A stretch of 13,567 bases of DNA from JAGXFP01 sp046484585 (GCA_046484585.1 JAWOIQ010000205.1:1-13567); one strand, 5' to 3'; counted from the stretch's first letter, positions 1-7,257 are shown. Made by a program: numbers and translations. The notes: generated from the letters alone by a model not told the origin.

Positions 1-63
1 GAAAAGGGCTCGATTGGCGGTGGCAGGGTAATCGGCATTCATTCCAATCACCACGAAGCTTAA
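1..63 (+). CDS. C-terminal tail of an unidentified upstream gene (partial)
   Basis: Frame 1 is open from the first base for 20 codons and ends in TAA at 61-63, directly before the ATG at 64. The glycine-rich tail reads GSIGGGRVIGIHSNHHEA. The tight stop-start arrangement suggests the next gene is in the same operon. I cannot assign a family from 20 residues, and the frame could be open by chance. Confidence 0.4.
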   Translation, partial: EKGSIGGGRVIGIHSNHHEA

Positions 64-78
64 ATGAGGATCGAAAAA

Positions 79-717
79 ATGAAAATAATCACGATTATTC
101 CCTTAGCCTTCTTGATTACGGCCGGTTGCAGTCCTCTTTATTACGGAGCAATGGAAAAAATAGGAATCCATAAACGGGAAATTCTCGCCGATCGGGTGGA
201 AAAGGCGCGCGATTCCCAGAAGGAAGCCAAAGAACAGTTTCAATCCGCTCTGGAGGAATTCAAAAGCGTGGTCGAAGTTGAAGAGGGCGATCTCGCCAAG
301 GAATATAAGAAACTGAAAGCGACCCTTGAGAAAAGCGAACAGCGGGCGGAAGAGGTTCGCGAACGGATCGACGCCGTCGAGGACGTCTCGGTATCGCTTT
401 TCGCGGAATGGCGTGCCGAGATCAAGCGGTATAACAGCGATAAACTGCGCCGGTCCAGCGAGAAAAAATATGAAATGACCAGGGATAAATACGAGGAGCT
501 GATCGAGGCGATGAAAAAAGCCGAGAACCGTCTGGAACCGGTATTGGTCCCTTTACGCGATCAGGTGCTCTATATGAAGCATAATCTAAACGCCAGGGCT
601 GTCGAAGGCTTGAGCGCTGAACTTGAGGGAGTGCGGGCCGATGTCGATAAACTGGTCGAGGATATGGAAAAGGCGATCGCGGAAGCCGATGCCTTTATCA
701 AGACCCTTGGGGAGTAG
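79..717 (+). CDS. DUF2959-type coiled-coil lipoprotein
   Basis: This 212-residue protein resembles the DUF2959 family (Pfam PF11172), whose function is unknown. It starts with a short lipoprotein signal, MKIITIIPLAFLITAGC, and Cys17 is the likely lipidated residue, so it should be membrane-anchored facing the periplasm. After an SPLYYGAMEKIGIHKRE block, which is typical of the family, the rest is almost all charged heptad-like helix (about residues 40-210). I chose ATG 79 over the in-frame ATG 64 because GAGGA at 66-70 sits 8 nt upstream and the signal peptide then begins cleanly with MK. The upstream frame ends at 63, so the two genes are probably cotranscribed. Family assignment is by recognition of the sequence pattern; the role is unknown. 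Confidence 0.85.
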   Translation: MKIITIIPLAFLITAGCSPLYYGAMEKIGIHKREILADRVEKARDSQKEAKEQFQSALEEFKSVVEVEEGDLAKEYKKLKATLEKSEQRAEEVRERIDAVEDVSVSLFAEWRAEIKRYNSDKLRRSSEKKYEMTRDKYEELIEAMKKAENRLEPVLVPLRDQVLYMKHNLNARAVEGLSAELEGVRADVDKLVEDMEKAIAEADAFIKTLGE

Positions 718-727
718 TAATCCCCAA
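707..727 (+). terminator. Hairpin over the stop codon, weak terminator candidate
   Basis: TTGGGGA (707-713) and TCCCCAA (721-727) form a perfect 7-bp stem with a 7-nt loop that includes the TAG stop of the preceding gene. There is no good T-tract afterwards, so intrinsic termination is uncertain. Confidence 0.35.
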
Positions 728-835
728 TCTGTGATCTGTTAACAAGAAGAATGAGTTTCGGGGGGGCGAGGATGCCTTCCATATTATCAAAGTAGATGAC
801 AGTAATTTACTGGATGATTGGATCGAGAAGGATAG

Positions 836-852
836 GGTGGGCTCAGCTCACC
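836..852. repeat. REP-like palindrome
   Basis: GGTGGGC-TCA-GCTCACC forms a 7-bp stem (one G-T wobble) with a 3-nt loop. Short GC-rich hairpins of this form are often dispersed between genes; no second copy was found in this window. Confidence 0.4.
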
Positions 853-942
853 AATACCGGCTTCGACGTTTCCTGTTGTCCCTATTTATTCAGTAATATT
901 ACAAAATTTCGCTATGATTTTCAGCGCGCCTTTATTATAATA

Positions 943-979
943 AATGATTTAACCTTTTGATATTACAAATTAAATCATT
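943..979. promoter_or_regulatory. Perfect 10-bp inverted repeat in AT-rich DNA
   Basis: AATGATTTAA (943-952) is the exact reverse complement of TTAAATCATT (970-979), with 17 nt between. It lies about 90 nt upstream of the HupE-like start and could be a regulator site or an RNA hairpin. No regulator is identified. Confidence 0.35.
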
Positions 980-1070
980 CGATGAGACTCGCTGAATGCT
1001 CCAGAAATTCTACTTGCAAATGCGCCGGTTCGCAGCCCCTGTCCGGAACCTATCCTTTCAAAGGCCAAGC

Positions 1071-2216
1071 GTGAACTTGAGAAAATCGGGGGTGATCGCT
1101 GTCACCGCCTTTTTGATGCTGCTGCCGTCTCTTGCCGCCGCCCACGGGATTTCGGAGGGCGACAAGGTGGCGATGCTGGACGGCGGCTTGTTCCGCTACC
1201 TCTGGCTCGGCGCCAGCCATATGCTTACCGGCTACGACCACCTGCTCTTCCTCTTCGGGGTCATCTTTTTTCTCACCGGCTTCCGGGACATCCTGAAATA
1301 CATCACCGCCTTCACCCTCGGCCACAGCCTCACCCTTGTTGCCGCCACGCTCCTGGGGGTCTCGGTGAACTACTACCTCATCGACGCCGCCATCGCCCTG
1401 AGCGTCTGCTACAAGGGGTTCGAGAACCTGGGCGGCTTCCGCACCTACCTGGGCAGGCGGTCTCCCAACCTGCTCTGGATCATCTTCGGCTTTGGCCTGA
1501 TCCACGGCTTCGGGCTGTCCACCCGGCTCCAGCAACTCCCCCTCGGGGACGAGGGGCTGCTCTCGCGCATTCTCTCCTTCAATGTCGGCGTCGAGCTCGG
1601 CCAGGTGGCCGCCCTTGCGGTTATGCTGCTCATCATCTCCGGCTGGCGCCGGACCCGCTCCTTCAACCGCTTCGCTACGGCCTCCAATCGCGGGCTGGTG
1701 GTGGCCGGGGTCCTGTTGTTCCTGGTGCAGATGCACGGCTTCGGCCACACGACCGACCTGAATCTTTTCGGCTTCGGCTCCACGGTCGGGCCCGGCGGGA
1801 TGCCGCACTCAGGACGGGGACCGAACATGGCCCAGGCCGTGGAATCGGACCATCTGCGGGAAGCCCTCGACGGCTATGACCAAGCCTTCCGGGCCAGGGA
1901 TGTCGATGCGCTGTGGCAGATCTTTGCGAAGGATATGGTGCTCTACGAGCAGGGGAGCCAGAACGTGGGCCGGGAGGAGGCCCTTCTCAAGCACCTCGGC
2001 CCCGACCTCCAGGCCTTCCGGCAGATGGAGGCGGATTTCACCGATGCCCGGATTCTCGAGTCAGGCAATACCGCCATCGTCACCCGTCGGTTGGCGGTCA
2101 AGGGCATCCTGCCGGACCGCTATTTCCTGGCCCAGGGTCACGAGACGCAGGGGTGGGCGCTGAGAGACGGCAAGTGGCGGCTGGTTCACCTGCACTGGTC
2201 GTTTCCTTCGGGGTGA
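1071..2216 (+). CDS. HupE/UreJ-like membrane protein fused to an NTF2/SnoaL-like domain
   Basis: The N-terminal part is a polytopic membrane protein of the HupE/UreJ_2 type, a family linked to nickel or other metal transport. Numbering is from GTG 1071 (381 aa). A signal peptide ends LAAA|HG at about residue 24. The family motifs are HMLTGYDH at 50-57, GHSLTL at 84-89 and HGFG at 145-148, within several hydrophobic helices. Residues about 259-381 are a soluble DUF4440/SnoaL-like fold, beginning SDHLREALDGYDQAF and ending WRLVHLHWSFPSG. I chose GTG 1071 because AAGG lies about 6 nt upstream and it gives a normal signal peptide; ATG 996 would add 25 residues with no clear ribosome binding site. 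The gene is clearly GC-richer than its flanks, which may indicate transfer. No urease or hydrogenase gene is nearby, so the substrate is unknown. Confidence 0.85.
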   Translation: MNLRKSGVIAVTAFLMLLPSLAAAHGISEGDKVAMLDGGLFRYLWLGASHMLTGYDHLLFLFGVIFFLTGFRDILKYITAFTLGHSLTLVAATLLGVSVNYYLIDAAIALSVCYKGFENLGGFRTYLGRRSPNLLWIIFGFGLIHGFGLSTRLQQLPLGDEGLLSRILSFNVGVELGQVAALAVMLLIISGWRRTRSFNRFATASNRGLVVAGVLLFLVQMHGFGHTTDLNLFGFGSTVGPGGMPHSGRGPNMAQAVESDHLREALDGYDQAFRARDVDALWQIFAKDMVLYEQGSQNVGREEALLKHLGPDLQAFRQMEADFTDARILESGNTAIVTRRLAVKGILPDRYFLAQGHETQGWALRDGKWRLVHLHWSFPSG

Positions 2217-2383
2217 TGCCGCATCGGAGGGGCTAAAGAATGGGATTGCCAGTCAAAAAAAGGGTCAAGCCACTTTCGCACGGGTCAAAAGCTAGATGGA
2301 GCGGGCAATAACTTGCAGAAAACGATAGACAGAATTGAAAAGAAACTAAATCAAAGCCAGAGGCGGATTTGAACCCTTCCTTT

Positions 2384-2710
2384 TTATTTTGTTAGCCTTT
2401 TCAATAGGATATCTTCAACGTTTTGGCGTGAGTCTATTACTAACAATACGTAAACTTTCTTGCCGGAAATTCGGTATACGATTCTCCATGGCGCCGATAT
2501 TAGTTCTCGATAAAGAAATATACCCTGGTCTTGCAGTTCAGGGACTATACGGCCCCTTTCCGGAAAATGAGTGAGACCCGATGCAGTTTCCTTAATCCTC
2601 TCAAAAATATTTCTAGCGTTTGTCGGACTATCCTCTGCGATATACAGGATTATGTTTTTCAGGTCTTCTTCGGCGATTCCTGCCCAGTGAACTTTAAATG
2701 GTGGGCTCAT
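2384..2710 (-). CDS. ParE/RelE-superfamily toxin (copy 1)
   Basis: This 108-residue protein has the plasmid-stabilisation (ParE-like) pattern: an N-terminal helix pair (AEEDLKNIILYIAEDSP), then FPERGR, VPEL, YRELI, PWRIVYRI and a VYVLLVIDSRQN strand before the C-terminal ILLKRL. Family members poison gyrase (ParE) or cleave mRNA at the ribosome (RelE); which applies here cannot be decided by eye, though the motifs look closer to ParE. The start overlaps the antitoxin gene by 17 nt, so the pair is translationally coupled. By hand alignment about 79% of residues match the second copy at 12356-12682 (85 of 108). The gene appears intact. Confidence 0.88.
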   Translation of the reverse strand: MSPPFKVHWAGIAEEDLKNIILYIAEDSPTNARNIFERIKETASGLTHFPERGRIVPELQDQGIFLYRELISAPWRIVYRISGKKVYVLLVIDSRQNVEDILLKRLTK

Positions 2711-2987
2711 TTATCTTTTTCGCCAACATTTTGTCGATCTCTTTGAAGACTCTACCCTGAGTTTTTGTGTTCCCCTGTTTAAGGTCTTCTTCACCTTGTG
2801 AAATGAGTTTTAGCAGACCAATAGCTTTCCGCATGTTGTCATAACTTTCAGGGTCTTGCAGAACTCCTCTTGGTTCTCCATTCTGTGTAATAACAATAGG
2901 GCGATGAGTTTCGTTAATTTGTTTTAAAATGTCTGCTGCGTGGGATTTGAGAAATGAGACCGGCTTGATATCCGATGATATATTCAT
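2694..2987 (-). CDS. Phd/YefM-type antitoxin (copy 1)
   Basis: This 97-residue protein is the antitoxin of the downstream ParE-like toxin. The N-terminal half (MNISSDIKPVSFLKSHAADI through GEPRGVL and PESYDNMRKAI) is the Phd/YefM DNA-binding fold, which represses its own operon; the C-terminal half would wrap the toxin. The start is set by AGGAGG (minus strand, 2995-3000) with a 7-nt spacer. Compared with the second copy, the first 91 residues differ at about 7 positions, but the end differs: this copy reads AKKINEPTI instead of AKKER. A small indel has moved the stop and lengthened the overlap with the toxin from 4 to 17 nt. Confidence 0.9.
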   Translation of the reverse strand: MNISSDIKPVSFLKSHAADILKQINETHRPIVITQNGEPRGVLQDPESYDNMRKAIGLLKLISQGEEDLKQGNTKTQGRVFKEIDKMLAKKINEPTI

Positions 2988-2994
2988 GATGACA

Positions 2995-3036
2995 CCTCCT
3001 GTCTTAATAAGGTACTACATTAAGACTATATGTCAA
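2995..3036 (-). promoter_or_regulatory. Promoter, operator and ribosome binding site of TA operon 1
   Basis: On the minus strand, TTGACA (3036-3031) and TACCTT (3014-3009) are spaced 16 nt apart as -35 and -10. A perfect palindrome, GTCTTAAT (3026-3019) and ATTAAGAC (3008-3001) with 10 nt between, covers the -10 box, where an antitoxin would block polymerase. AGGAGG (3000-2995) is the ribosome binding site. Operon 2 has the same arrangement. Confidence 0.75.
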
Positions 3037-3065
3037 TGCGCGTAATATTGATTTTGGCAACAACT

Positions 3066-3098
3066 ATTGCTTTTTTATTGCTTTTTTATTGCTTTTTC
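3066..3098. repeat. Three tandem copies of an 11-bp unit
   Basis: The unit ATTGCTTTTTT occurs three times head to tail, at 3066, 3077 and 3088, with the last copy ending in C instead of T. It lies just outside the promoter of TA operon 1. Such a repeat could arise by replication slippage. Confidence 0.8.
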
Positions 3099-3188
3099 GG
3101 TCCTTTGCCTTCTGAGTACACAGGCGGTCTGCATTTCCACCTTTTCGACAAAATCGGCGCTGCCAGTGTTAATGATCACCCTAACTCC

Positions 3189-3231
3189 GGCCACCTATGA
3201 TCGGGTTAATCAGGCCACTTTTCAGTGGTCA
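3189..3231. mobile_element. Possible degenerate insertion-sequence end
   Basis: GGCCAC occurs at 3189-3194 and again at 3213-3218, 24 bp apart. The second copy starts the hairpin CCACT-TTTC-AGTGG (3215-3228). Spaced repeats of this kind resemble the multiple terminal repeats of IS21-type elements. No transposase or partner end is visible, so this is only a possibility. Confidence 0.22.
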
Positions 3232-3537
3232 TTTTTCGTTTTAGAATTATCTACTATCCAATATACTCCTCCGCCTTAAAAATCATTGACTTTGTTAGTA
3301 AGCAAAATTAATCTGCATTCTGCCGATAAAATTATTTTTGGCTGTAATAGGGGACGGTTCTAATAAACGATGCCGTTCTGTGCACCGAATGGCCAGTGAA
3401 GGGGATCAGGTAAGAAGGCGAAGAATGCCGTTGGTTGAACGGCAAGACGGGCTTTGTGCTTTTTGCGGGATAAAACCGAGTAACTTTAGGGAGTCCAAGG
3501 GCGATTTGCCCAGGGAACGTCATTTAAGGTGACTGAA

Positions 3538-3564
3538 TTGATAATGTAAAGTCAGGTGTATATT
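3538..3564 (+). promoter_or_regulatory. Possible promoter for the small lipoprotein gene
   Basis: TTGATA (3538-3543) and TATATT (3559-3564) resemble -35 and -10 boxes, but the 15-nt spacing is short. Transcription would begin near 3571 and pass through the terminator-like hairpin at 3600-3629 before the gene. Confidence 0.3.
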
Positions 3565-3599
3565 TAGTAGCCGCCTGTATCTGATGAATGGTGTGGTGT

Positions 3600-3629
3600 C
3601 CCGTGTTCTTGGAAGGTGACACGGGTTTT
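3600..3629 (+). terminator. Terminator-like hairpin in the leader of the lipoprotein gene
   Basis: CCCGTGT (3600-3606) pairs with ACACGGG (3619-3625) over a 12-nt loop and is followed by TTTT. An alternative pairing, GTGTC (3596-3600) with GACAC (3618-3622), excludes it. It could end an upstream transcript or act as a leader attenuator for the gene starting 22 nt further on. Confidence 0.45.
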
Positions 3630-3650
3630 AAAAACAAAGATGGAGGCAAA

Positions 3651-4130
3651 ATGATGAAGAAAAACACTTTGCGGATACTGGTATCGGCGGTGCTCATGAT
3701 TTCGAGTATCTTGTTGCTGATCAACTGCGGTGGCGGTTCTGACGATCCGCCGGTGCCGGTTGTCTGCACCACCTGTGAATCGGTGGTCGGTTCTTGGCAG
3801 GTAAGCGAAAATGTCAACGTCACGGCTAGCAGCCCCGTGGGCTACTGTTCCGGCTCGGTGGAAAGCTACGTGCTCACGGCATCCCAGAACGACTGCCAGC
3901 TGACCGTGACCGATATCGGTGCCCGTTCCTATTCAGGCCAAATCTGCGACCGGACCATCAAGTGGACCGGCAGTTATCCTGAAGACGGCGGCACCACTGT
4001 TGTCACCGCTATGACCGCCACCCTGTCGGCTGACGGTTTGAGCCTTTCAGGCGTCTCGGAGTGGAACTGGTCCGACGATACCGGCACCTGCAAAGGCACC
4101 TCGACTTTTACCGCAAGCAAATCCTTATAG
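3651..4130 (+). CDS. Small cysteine-containing lipoprotein, function unknown
   Basis: I do not recognise a family. The 159-residue product begins with a lysine-rich, hydrophobic signal and a lipobox-like LLLINC; Cys26 is the likely lipidated residue, followed by GGGSDDPP, a common spacer in outer-membrane lipoproteins. The mature part has a CTTC pair (about residues 36-39), four further cysteines and many Thr/Ser/Gly strands, suggesting a small disulfide-bonded beta fold. The start is chosen from GGAGG at 3642-3646, 4 nt before ATG 3651 and 7 nt before ATG 3654; either could be used. An in-frame ATG at 3588 would put a non-signal extension through the leader hairpin and is unlikely. A strong terminator follows, so this is a one-gene unit. 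Confidence 0.8.
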   Translation: MMKKNTLRILVSAVLMISSILLLINCGGGSDDPPVPVVCTTCESVVGSWQVSENVNVTASSPVGYCSGSVESYVLTASQNDCQLTVTDIGARSYSGQICDRTIKWTGSYPEDGGTTVVTAMTATLSADGLSLSGVSEWNWSDDTGTCKGTSTFTASKSL

Positions 4131-4145
4131 TTCGTGCCTGTCTGT

Positions 4146-4184
4146 AAAAAGCGGCGTTTTCAGGAAAAGGAACGCCGCTTTTTT
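4146..4184 (+). terminator. Intrinsic terminator after the small lipoprotein
   Basis: AAAAAGCGGCGTT (4146-4158) and AACGCCGCTTTTT (4171-4183) form a 13-bp stem with a 12-nt loop and a run of T. The A and T tracts on both sides mean it could also stop transcription coming from the minus-strand carbamoyltransferase gene. Confidence 0.9.
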
Positions 4185-4208
4185 AACCGCCGACATAAAA
4201 AGGAAGGG

Positions 4209-4319
4209 CAGCGGTTTCGGGGGCGGTGCAAGGCCGTGCTCGTTGGTGTCTATAGTCATCTTCTGGAAGTTCTGGGGTATATCCACCGAAATTCAGTACA
4301 GGCCGGTATAGTCCAATGA
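4209..4319 (+). pseudogene. Remnant of a REP-associated tyrosine transposase (RAYT, IS200-like)
   Basis: The frame reads QRFRGRCKAVLV, then LLEVLGYIHRNSVQAGIVQ and stop. It matches the middle of TnpA_REP proteins, where the consensus runs roughly FRGRYKA-LV-D-YLLEL-RYIHLNPVRAGIV. The catalytic HUH and tyrosine regions are missing, and the expected WSSY continuation is cut off by the stop. It begins directly after the terminator, with no start codon of its own. This is a degraded fragment, not a working transposase. Recognition is from the motif pattern only. Confidence 0.6.
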
Positions 4320-4349
4320 TTCAAGAAAGGGCGTTCCTCCGCCTGGATG

Positions 4350-6056
4350 TTACTTCCTAACCAGGTAGTTGCCGATTGCCAGGTATTTTAATCCGGATTT
4401 ATTGAACACTTCAAGCGCCTCGCCGGGCTTGCAGACGATAGGGTAGCCGTGCAGATTAAATGATGTATTAAGGACAACGCCGGTTCCGCTTAATTCCTTG
4501 AAATATTTGATAAGCCGGTAGTAATCCGGATTCCATTTTTCATAGACCACCTGCGGTCTCAGGGTGCGGTCATAGGGGTGGCTGGCCGCATAGATTTTTT
4601 CGTGCGAAATGGCGCTGTCGAAACTCAAAATCATATAAGGGGCGGGGATTTTTTTAGGGTTGACCAGCACATTCTCAGCCTCATCTTCAATCATCGAAGG
4701 CGCAAAAGGCATCCAGAAATCCCTGTTTTTGATCATGTCGTTAATGACGCGGATCGTATCCCTGTTCGCCGGGTCCGCCAGAATCGAACGATTTCCCATC
4801 GCCCGTGCCCCGAACTCCATTCTACCCTTAAAGCGCGCCAGGACCTCTCCATTGAAAATAATCATGGCGGCTTCTTTCTCAATATTATCGCAATATTTAT
4901 AATTAACCCCGTTCGTATCCAGTACGGTCTTAATCGCATCATCGGAAAACTCCGGCCCGCAGTATAAATTTTCAAGGGGGGCAAGGGAGACGGGTTTATT
5001 ATGGTCCAGACATTGTTCGGCATAAGTCTGATAAACGGCGCCCATGCTGTTGGTGGGGTCCCCGCAGGTGGGAAAGATAAAAAGAGACTCGATTTCGGGT
5101 ATTCCCATGATCCGCTTGTTGGCCTTCACGTTCATGAAAACGCCTCCACTCAGGGCCACTTTTTTGAGACCCGTCGCCTGAACGCAATTTCTGACCCAGG
5201 TCGCGATGAAATCCTCGGTGAAATCCTGGATGGCCCGGCAGACCAGGTCAAAGCGCTGTAACTCCAGCATTTTTTTGATAAATCGATAACTGTATTGAAA
5301 TGGCGGGCAGTTAGCCGTGCGTTTCCAGGTGATGCCCCTGGATTCCTCATCAAAAGCGACAAGCGAGTCGAAACTTTTCTTCAGTGATTCGGATCGTGAG
5401 GCCGACCCATAGGGAGACATGCCCATGATCTTGTACTCATGCTCTTCCGGAACCATCCCAAGAATAAAAGTGATCATCGAGTACAGGTAGCCGATTGATT
5501 CGGAGACGGGGACTTCAGCCAGTTTGCGCAATCGGCCCGCCTCGCCGATTGAAACGGTGGCGCAGAGCCCGTCGCCCCCGCCATCGTTAGTCAGCACCAG
5601 GACTTTTTCATCATTCCACCAGGGACAGCCAAAATAGGCGGCCGCGGCATGACAGAGATGATGATCCCGGAAACTGATTTTCTCCTCTTTGAAACCGGCC
5701 TCAGCCGCAAACGATAAGCGTTCCCTGGTTCGTTTTTTCACTGCATAGTCGTATAAAGGGGTCTGCTTTACCAGGCGGCGCATATGGGTCGGAAAACCAC
5801 TGGATTTCCTGAACTCCGTCATCAGGGTTTCGCGGGTTTTGTAAGCGGGAATATGTTTGCTGCTGAAGACGAACTTATCGATCTCCTCGGGAGTATTGCC
5901 GGTGTAATTCAAGAGGAAGCGAAGGGCATGCCCGGGGAAGGCCGAATGGTTTTTGATCCTGGTCAGCCGCTCTTCTTCAAGCGCGAAAATGATTCTGTCA
6001 TCTTCAAGCAATGTTGCCGCAGCATTATGCCCGTCATGGATGCCGATTATTTTCAT
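4350..6056 (-). CDS. NodU/CmcH-family carbamoyltransferase
   Basis: This 568-residue protein is an O-carbamoyltransferase of the NodU/CmcH/TobZ type, which transfers a carbamoyl group from carbamoyl phosphate (through carbamoyl-adenylate) to a hydroxyl on a sugar, antibiotic or other metabolite. The Kae1-like N-terminal domain shows GIHDGHNAAA (5-14), EEERLTR (27-33), the metal-binding HHLCHAAAAY (132-141), TNDGGGDG (156-163) and ALSGGVFMNVKANK (301-314). The C-terminal domain has RMEFGARAMGNRS (412-424) and NTSFN near the end. Length and motifs look complete. The start gives MKIIGIHDGH, the usual family opening; the ribosome binding site is weak. The gene lies 166 bp downstream of a codirectional desaturase. 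No glycosyltransferase or polyketide genes are present, so the acceptor is unknown. Confidence 0.93.
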   Translation of the reverse strand: MKIIGIHDGHNAAATLLEDDRIIFALEEERLTRIKNHSAFPGHALRFLLNYTGNTPEEIDKFVFSSKHIPAYKTRETLMTEFRKSSGFPTHMRRLVKQTPLYDYAVKKRTRERLSFAAEAGFKEEKISFRDHHLCHAAAAYFGCPWWNDEKVLVLTNDGGGDGLCATVSIGEAGRLRKLAEVPVSESIGYLYSMITFILGMVPEEHEYKIMGMSPYGSASRSESLKKSFDSLVAFDEESRGITWKRTANCPPFQYSYRFIKKMLELQRFDLVCRAIQDFTEDFIATWVRNCVQATGLKKVALSGGVFMNVKANKRIMGIPEIESLFIFPTCGDPTNSMGAVYQTYAEQCLDHNKPVSLAPLENLYCGPEFSDDAIKTVLDTNGVNYKYCDNIEKEAAMIIFNGEVLARFKGRMEFGARAMGNRSILADPANRDTIRVINDMIKNRDFWMPFAPSMIEDEAENVLVNPKKIPAPYMILSFDSAISHEKIYAASHPYDRTLRPQVVYEKWNPDYYRLIKYFKELSGTGVVLNTSFNLHGYPIVCKPGEALEVFNKSGLKYLAIGNYLVRK

Positions 6057-6222
6057 AAAGATCCGTTATTTTGGTTTGTTTGGTACGGGGCAATGACCAT
6101 CAGGCATCGCGCTTGCGCCGCGTCCGGCGGCTATCAATTATGCTATCACTCATTGTAGATTTTTGAATAGCAAATTTTTGGTAAAAAGCCGGCCAGGAAG
6201 ACCTTTTACACGCCTCCGTCAC

Positions 6223-7257
6223 TCAAGGGAATCCCACCAGTTTCTCACGCTCCTCATCCCACAATTTAAGGCGAATGCCCGAGAGGCTCTGCCTGATCGT
6301 TAAGGGCAGCTTGTCCCTGAGGGCCGGAATCTCTTCGCAGCATTGTTTGAGGCGGTAATTAGGAATGCGGGGGTTGAGATGATGGACGTGGTGATAGCCG
6401 ATGTTTCCCGAGAACCAACGCAGGACCGTCGGCAGCTTGTAGAATGAACTTCCTTCCATGGCGGCGCGCAGGGCGTCCCAGTCCTGACTGCGCGCCCAAT
6501 ATCCGCCCTCGAACTGGTGTTGAACATAAAACAGCCAGACTCCCATTGCGCCGGCCAACCAGATCACGGGCAGCTGGATGAGAAGATACGTCCGCAAGCC
6601 CATGGTCAGGGTGGCGGTCAGGACGACCGCGACAATGAGCAGATTGGTATAGACGACACTCATTCGTTCTTTAAGTTTTGCCGTCTTCCGCGCCGGCAGC
6701 CGGAAACGGAGCAGGAAGCTGAACAGCGCGCCCAGGCCGAGCAGGATGAAGGGAGTACGGTAAAGTCGGTAGGACAGACGGTTTGCCGGGGAGCTCTCTT
6801 TATATTCCGTGAGGGTCATGGTCCAGATATCGCCGAAGCCGCGCGCATCCAGATCGGCATAGGATGCATGGTGGCGCAGATGGCTGAAACGCCAGTCCTC
6901 AAAGGGAGTGAATGTCAACAACCCCAAGAGGTGGCCGAAAAAGTTATTGGCGCCCTTTTTCGGGAACAGCGAGCCGTGCACGCAGTCGTGGAACAGGATG
7001 AACAACCGGACAAGAAATAAGGCGGCTATCGTCGCCAACCCTAAAGTGATGCCATACGGATAGCCGCGCCGGATGGAAAGTATCATCAGGATCCATAAGC
7101 CGCAGTAGGGGAGGAAGCTGTTCAGCAATTGCCAAACGGCCGTTCTGCTGCTCGGCTCCCGGTAGTCGGCCAGAGCTGCATGCCAGTCGGGCCACTTTCG
7201 GCCCCATTTTTTTCCTTGCGGCGTCTTGCCGGATGATTCCCCGCCTTTCGCCTTCAT
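6223..7257 (-). CDS. Membrane fatty-acid desaturase
   Basis: This 344-residue integral membrane di-iron desaturase (Pfam FA_desaturase type) introduces a double bond into an acyl chain using oxygen and reduced electron carriers. All three histidine boxes are present: HDCVH (90-94), HLRHH (126-130) and HHVHH (289-293, within GYHHVHHLNP). QHQFEGGYW, before the third box, is also typical. Hydrophobic segments lie around 45-62, 70-90, 105-117, 165-185 and 210-245. The frame extends upstream to 7395, but I chose ATG 7257 because GGAGG (minus strand, 7269-7265) sits 7 nt before it and the extra 46 residues look non-coding. An oxygen-requiring enzyme is notable if the host is an anaerobe. Substrate and position of desaturation cannot be told. 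Confidence 0.92.
   Translation of the reverse strand: MKAKGGESSGKTPQGKKWGRKWPDWHAALADYREPSSRTAVWQLLNSFLPYCGLWILMILSIRRGYPYGITLGLATIAALFLVRLFILFHDCVHGSLFPKKGANNFFGHLLGLLTFTPFEDWRFSHLRHHASYADLDARGFGDIWTMTLTEYKESSPANRLSYRLYRTPFILLGLGALFSFLLRFRLPARKTAKLKERMSVVYTNLLIVAVVLTATLTMGLRTYLLIQLPVIWLAGAMGVWLFYVQHQFEGGYWARSQDWDALRAAMEGSSFYKLPTVLRWFSGNIGYHHVHHLNPRIPNYRLKQCCEEIPALRDKLPLTIRQSLSGIRLKLWDEEREKLVGFP

Larger units (their letters stand above)
718..1070. other. Intergenic stretch without a convincing gene
   Basis: The first half is of mixed composition and the second half (about 880-980) is very AT-rich, so a promoter for the next gene probably lies there. A frame of about 52 codons is open from about 736 to 897 on the plus strand. 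It has no ATG and runs through a hairpin repeat, so I do not call it a gene. The features seen are the small palindrome at 836-852 and the inverted repeat at 943-979. Confidence 0.5.
3037..3537. other. Gene-poor stretch with repeats and hairpins
   Basis: No convincing gene lies here. It holds a tandem repeat (3066-3098), a possible insertion-sequence end (3189-3231) and two hairpins: GCCGTT-GGTTG-AACGGC at 3427-3443 and GGGC-GATTT-GCCC at 3499-3511. A frame of 64 codons is open on the plus strand (3338-3532) from a TTG with no ribosome binding site; its RQDGLCAFCG segment faintly recalls HNH nucleases, but the rest does not. Remnants of a mobile element or an uncharacterised structured RNA are both possible. 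Confidence 0.45.

Noticed and set aside
1050..1808. 252-codon open frame on the minus strand
   Set aside because: It is antisense to the HupE-like gene, very rich in Glu/Gln/Gly/Pro with no recognisable domain, and arises from the GC-rich codons of the real gene.
3066..3098. CRISPR-like repeat
   Set aside because: It is a direct tandem repeat of 11 bp without spacers; no repeat-spacer pattern exists anywhere in the window.
3338..3532. Possible HNH-like small protein (RQDGLCAFCG)
   Set aside because: Only one CxxC is present, the histidine motif and second half are absent, and the frame lacks a start signal.
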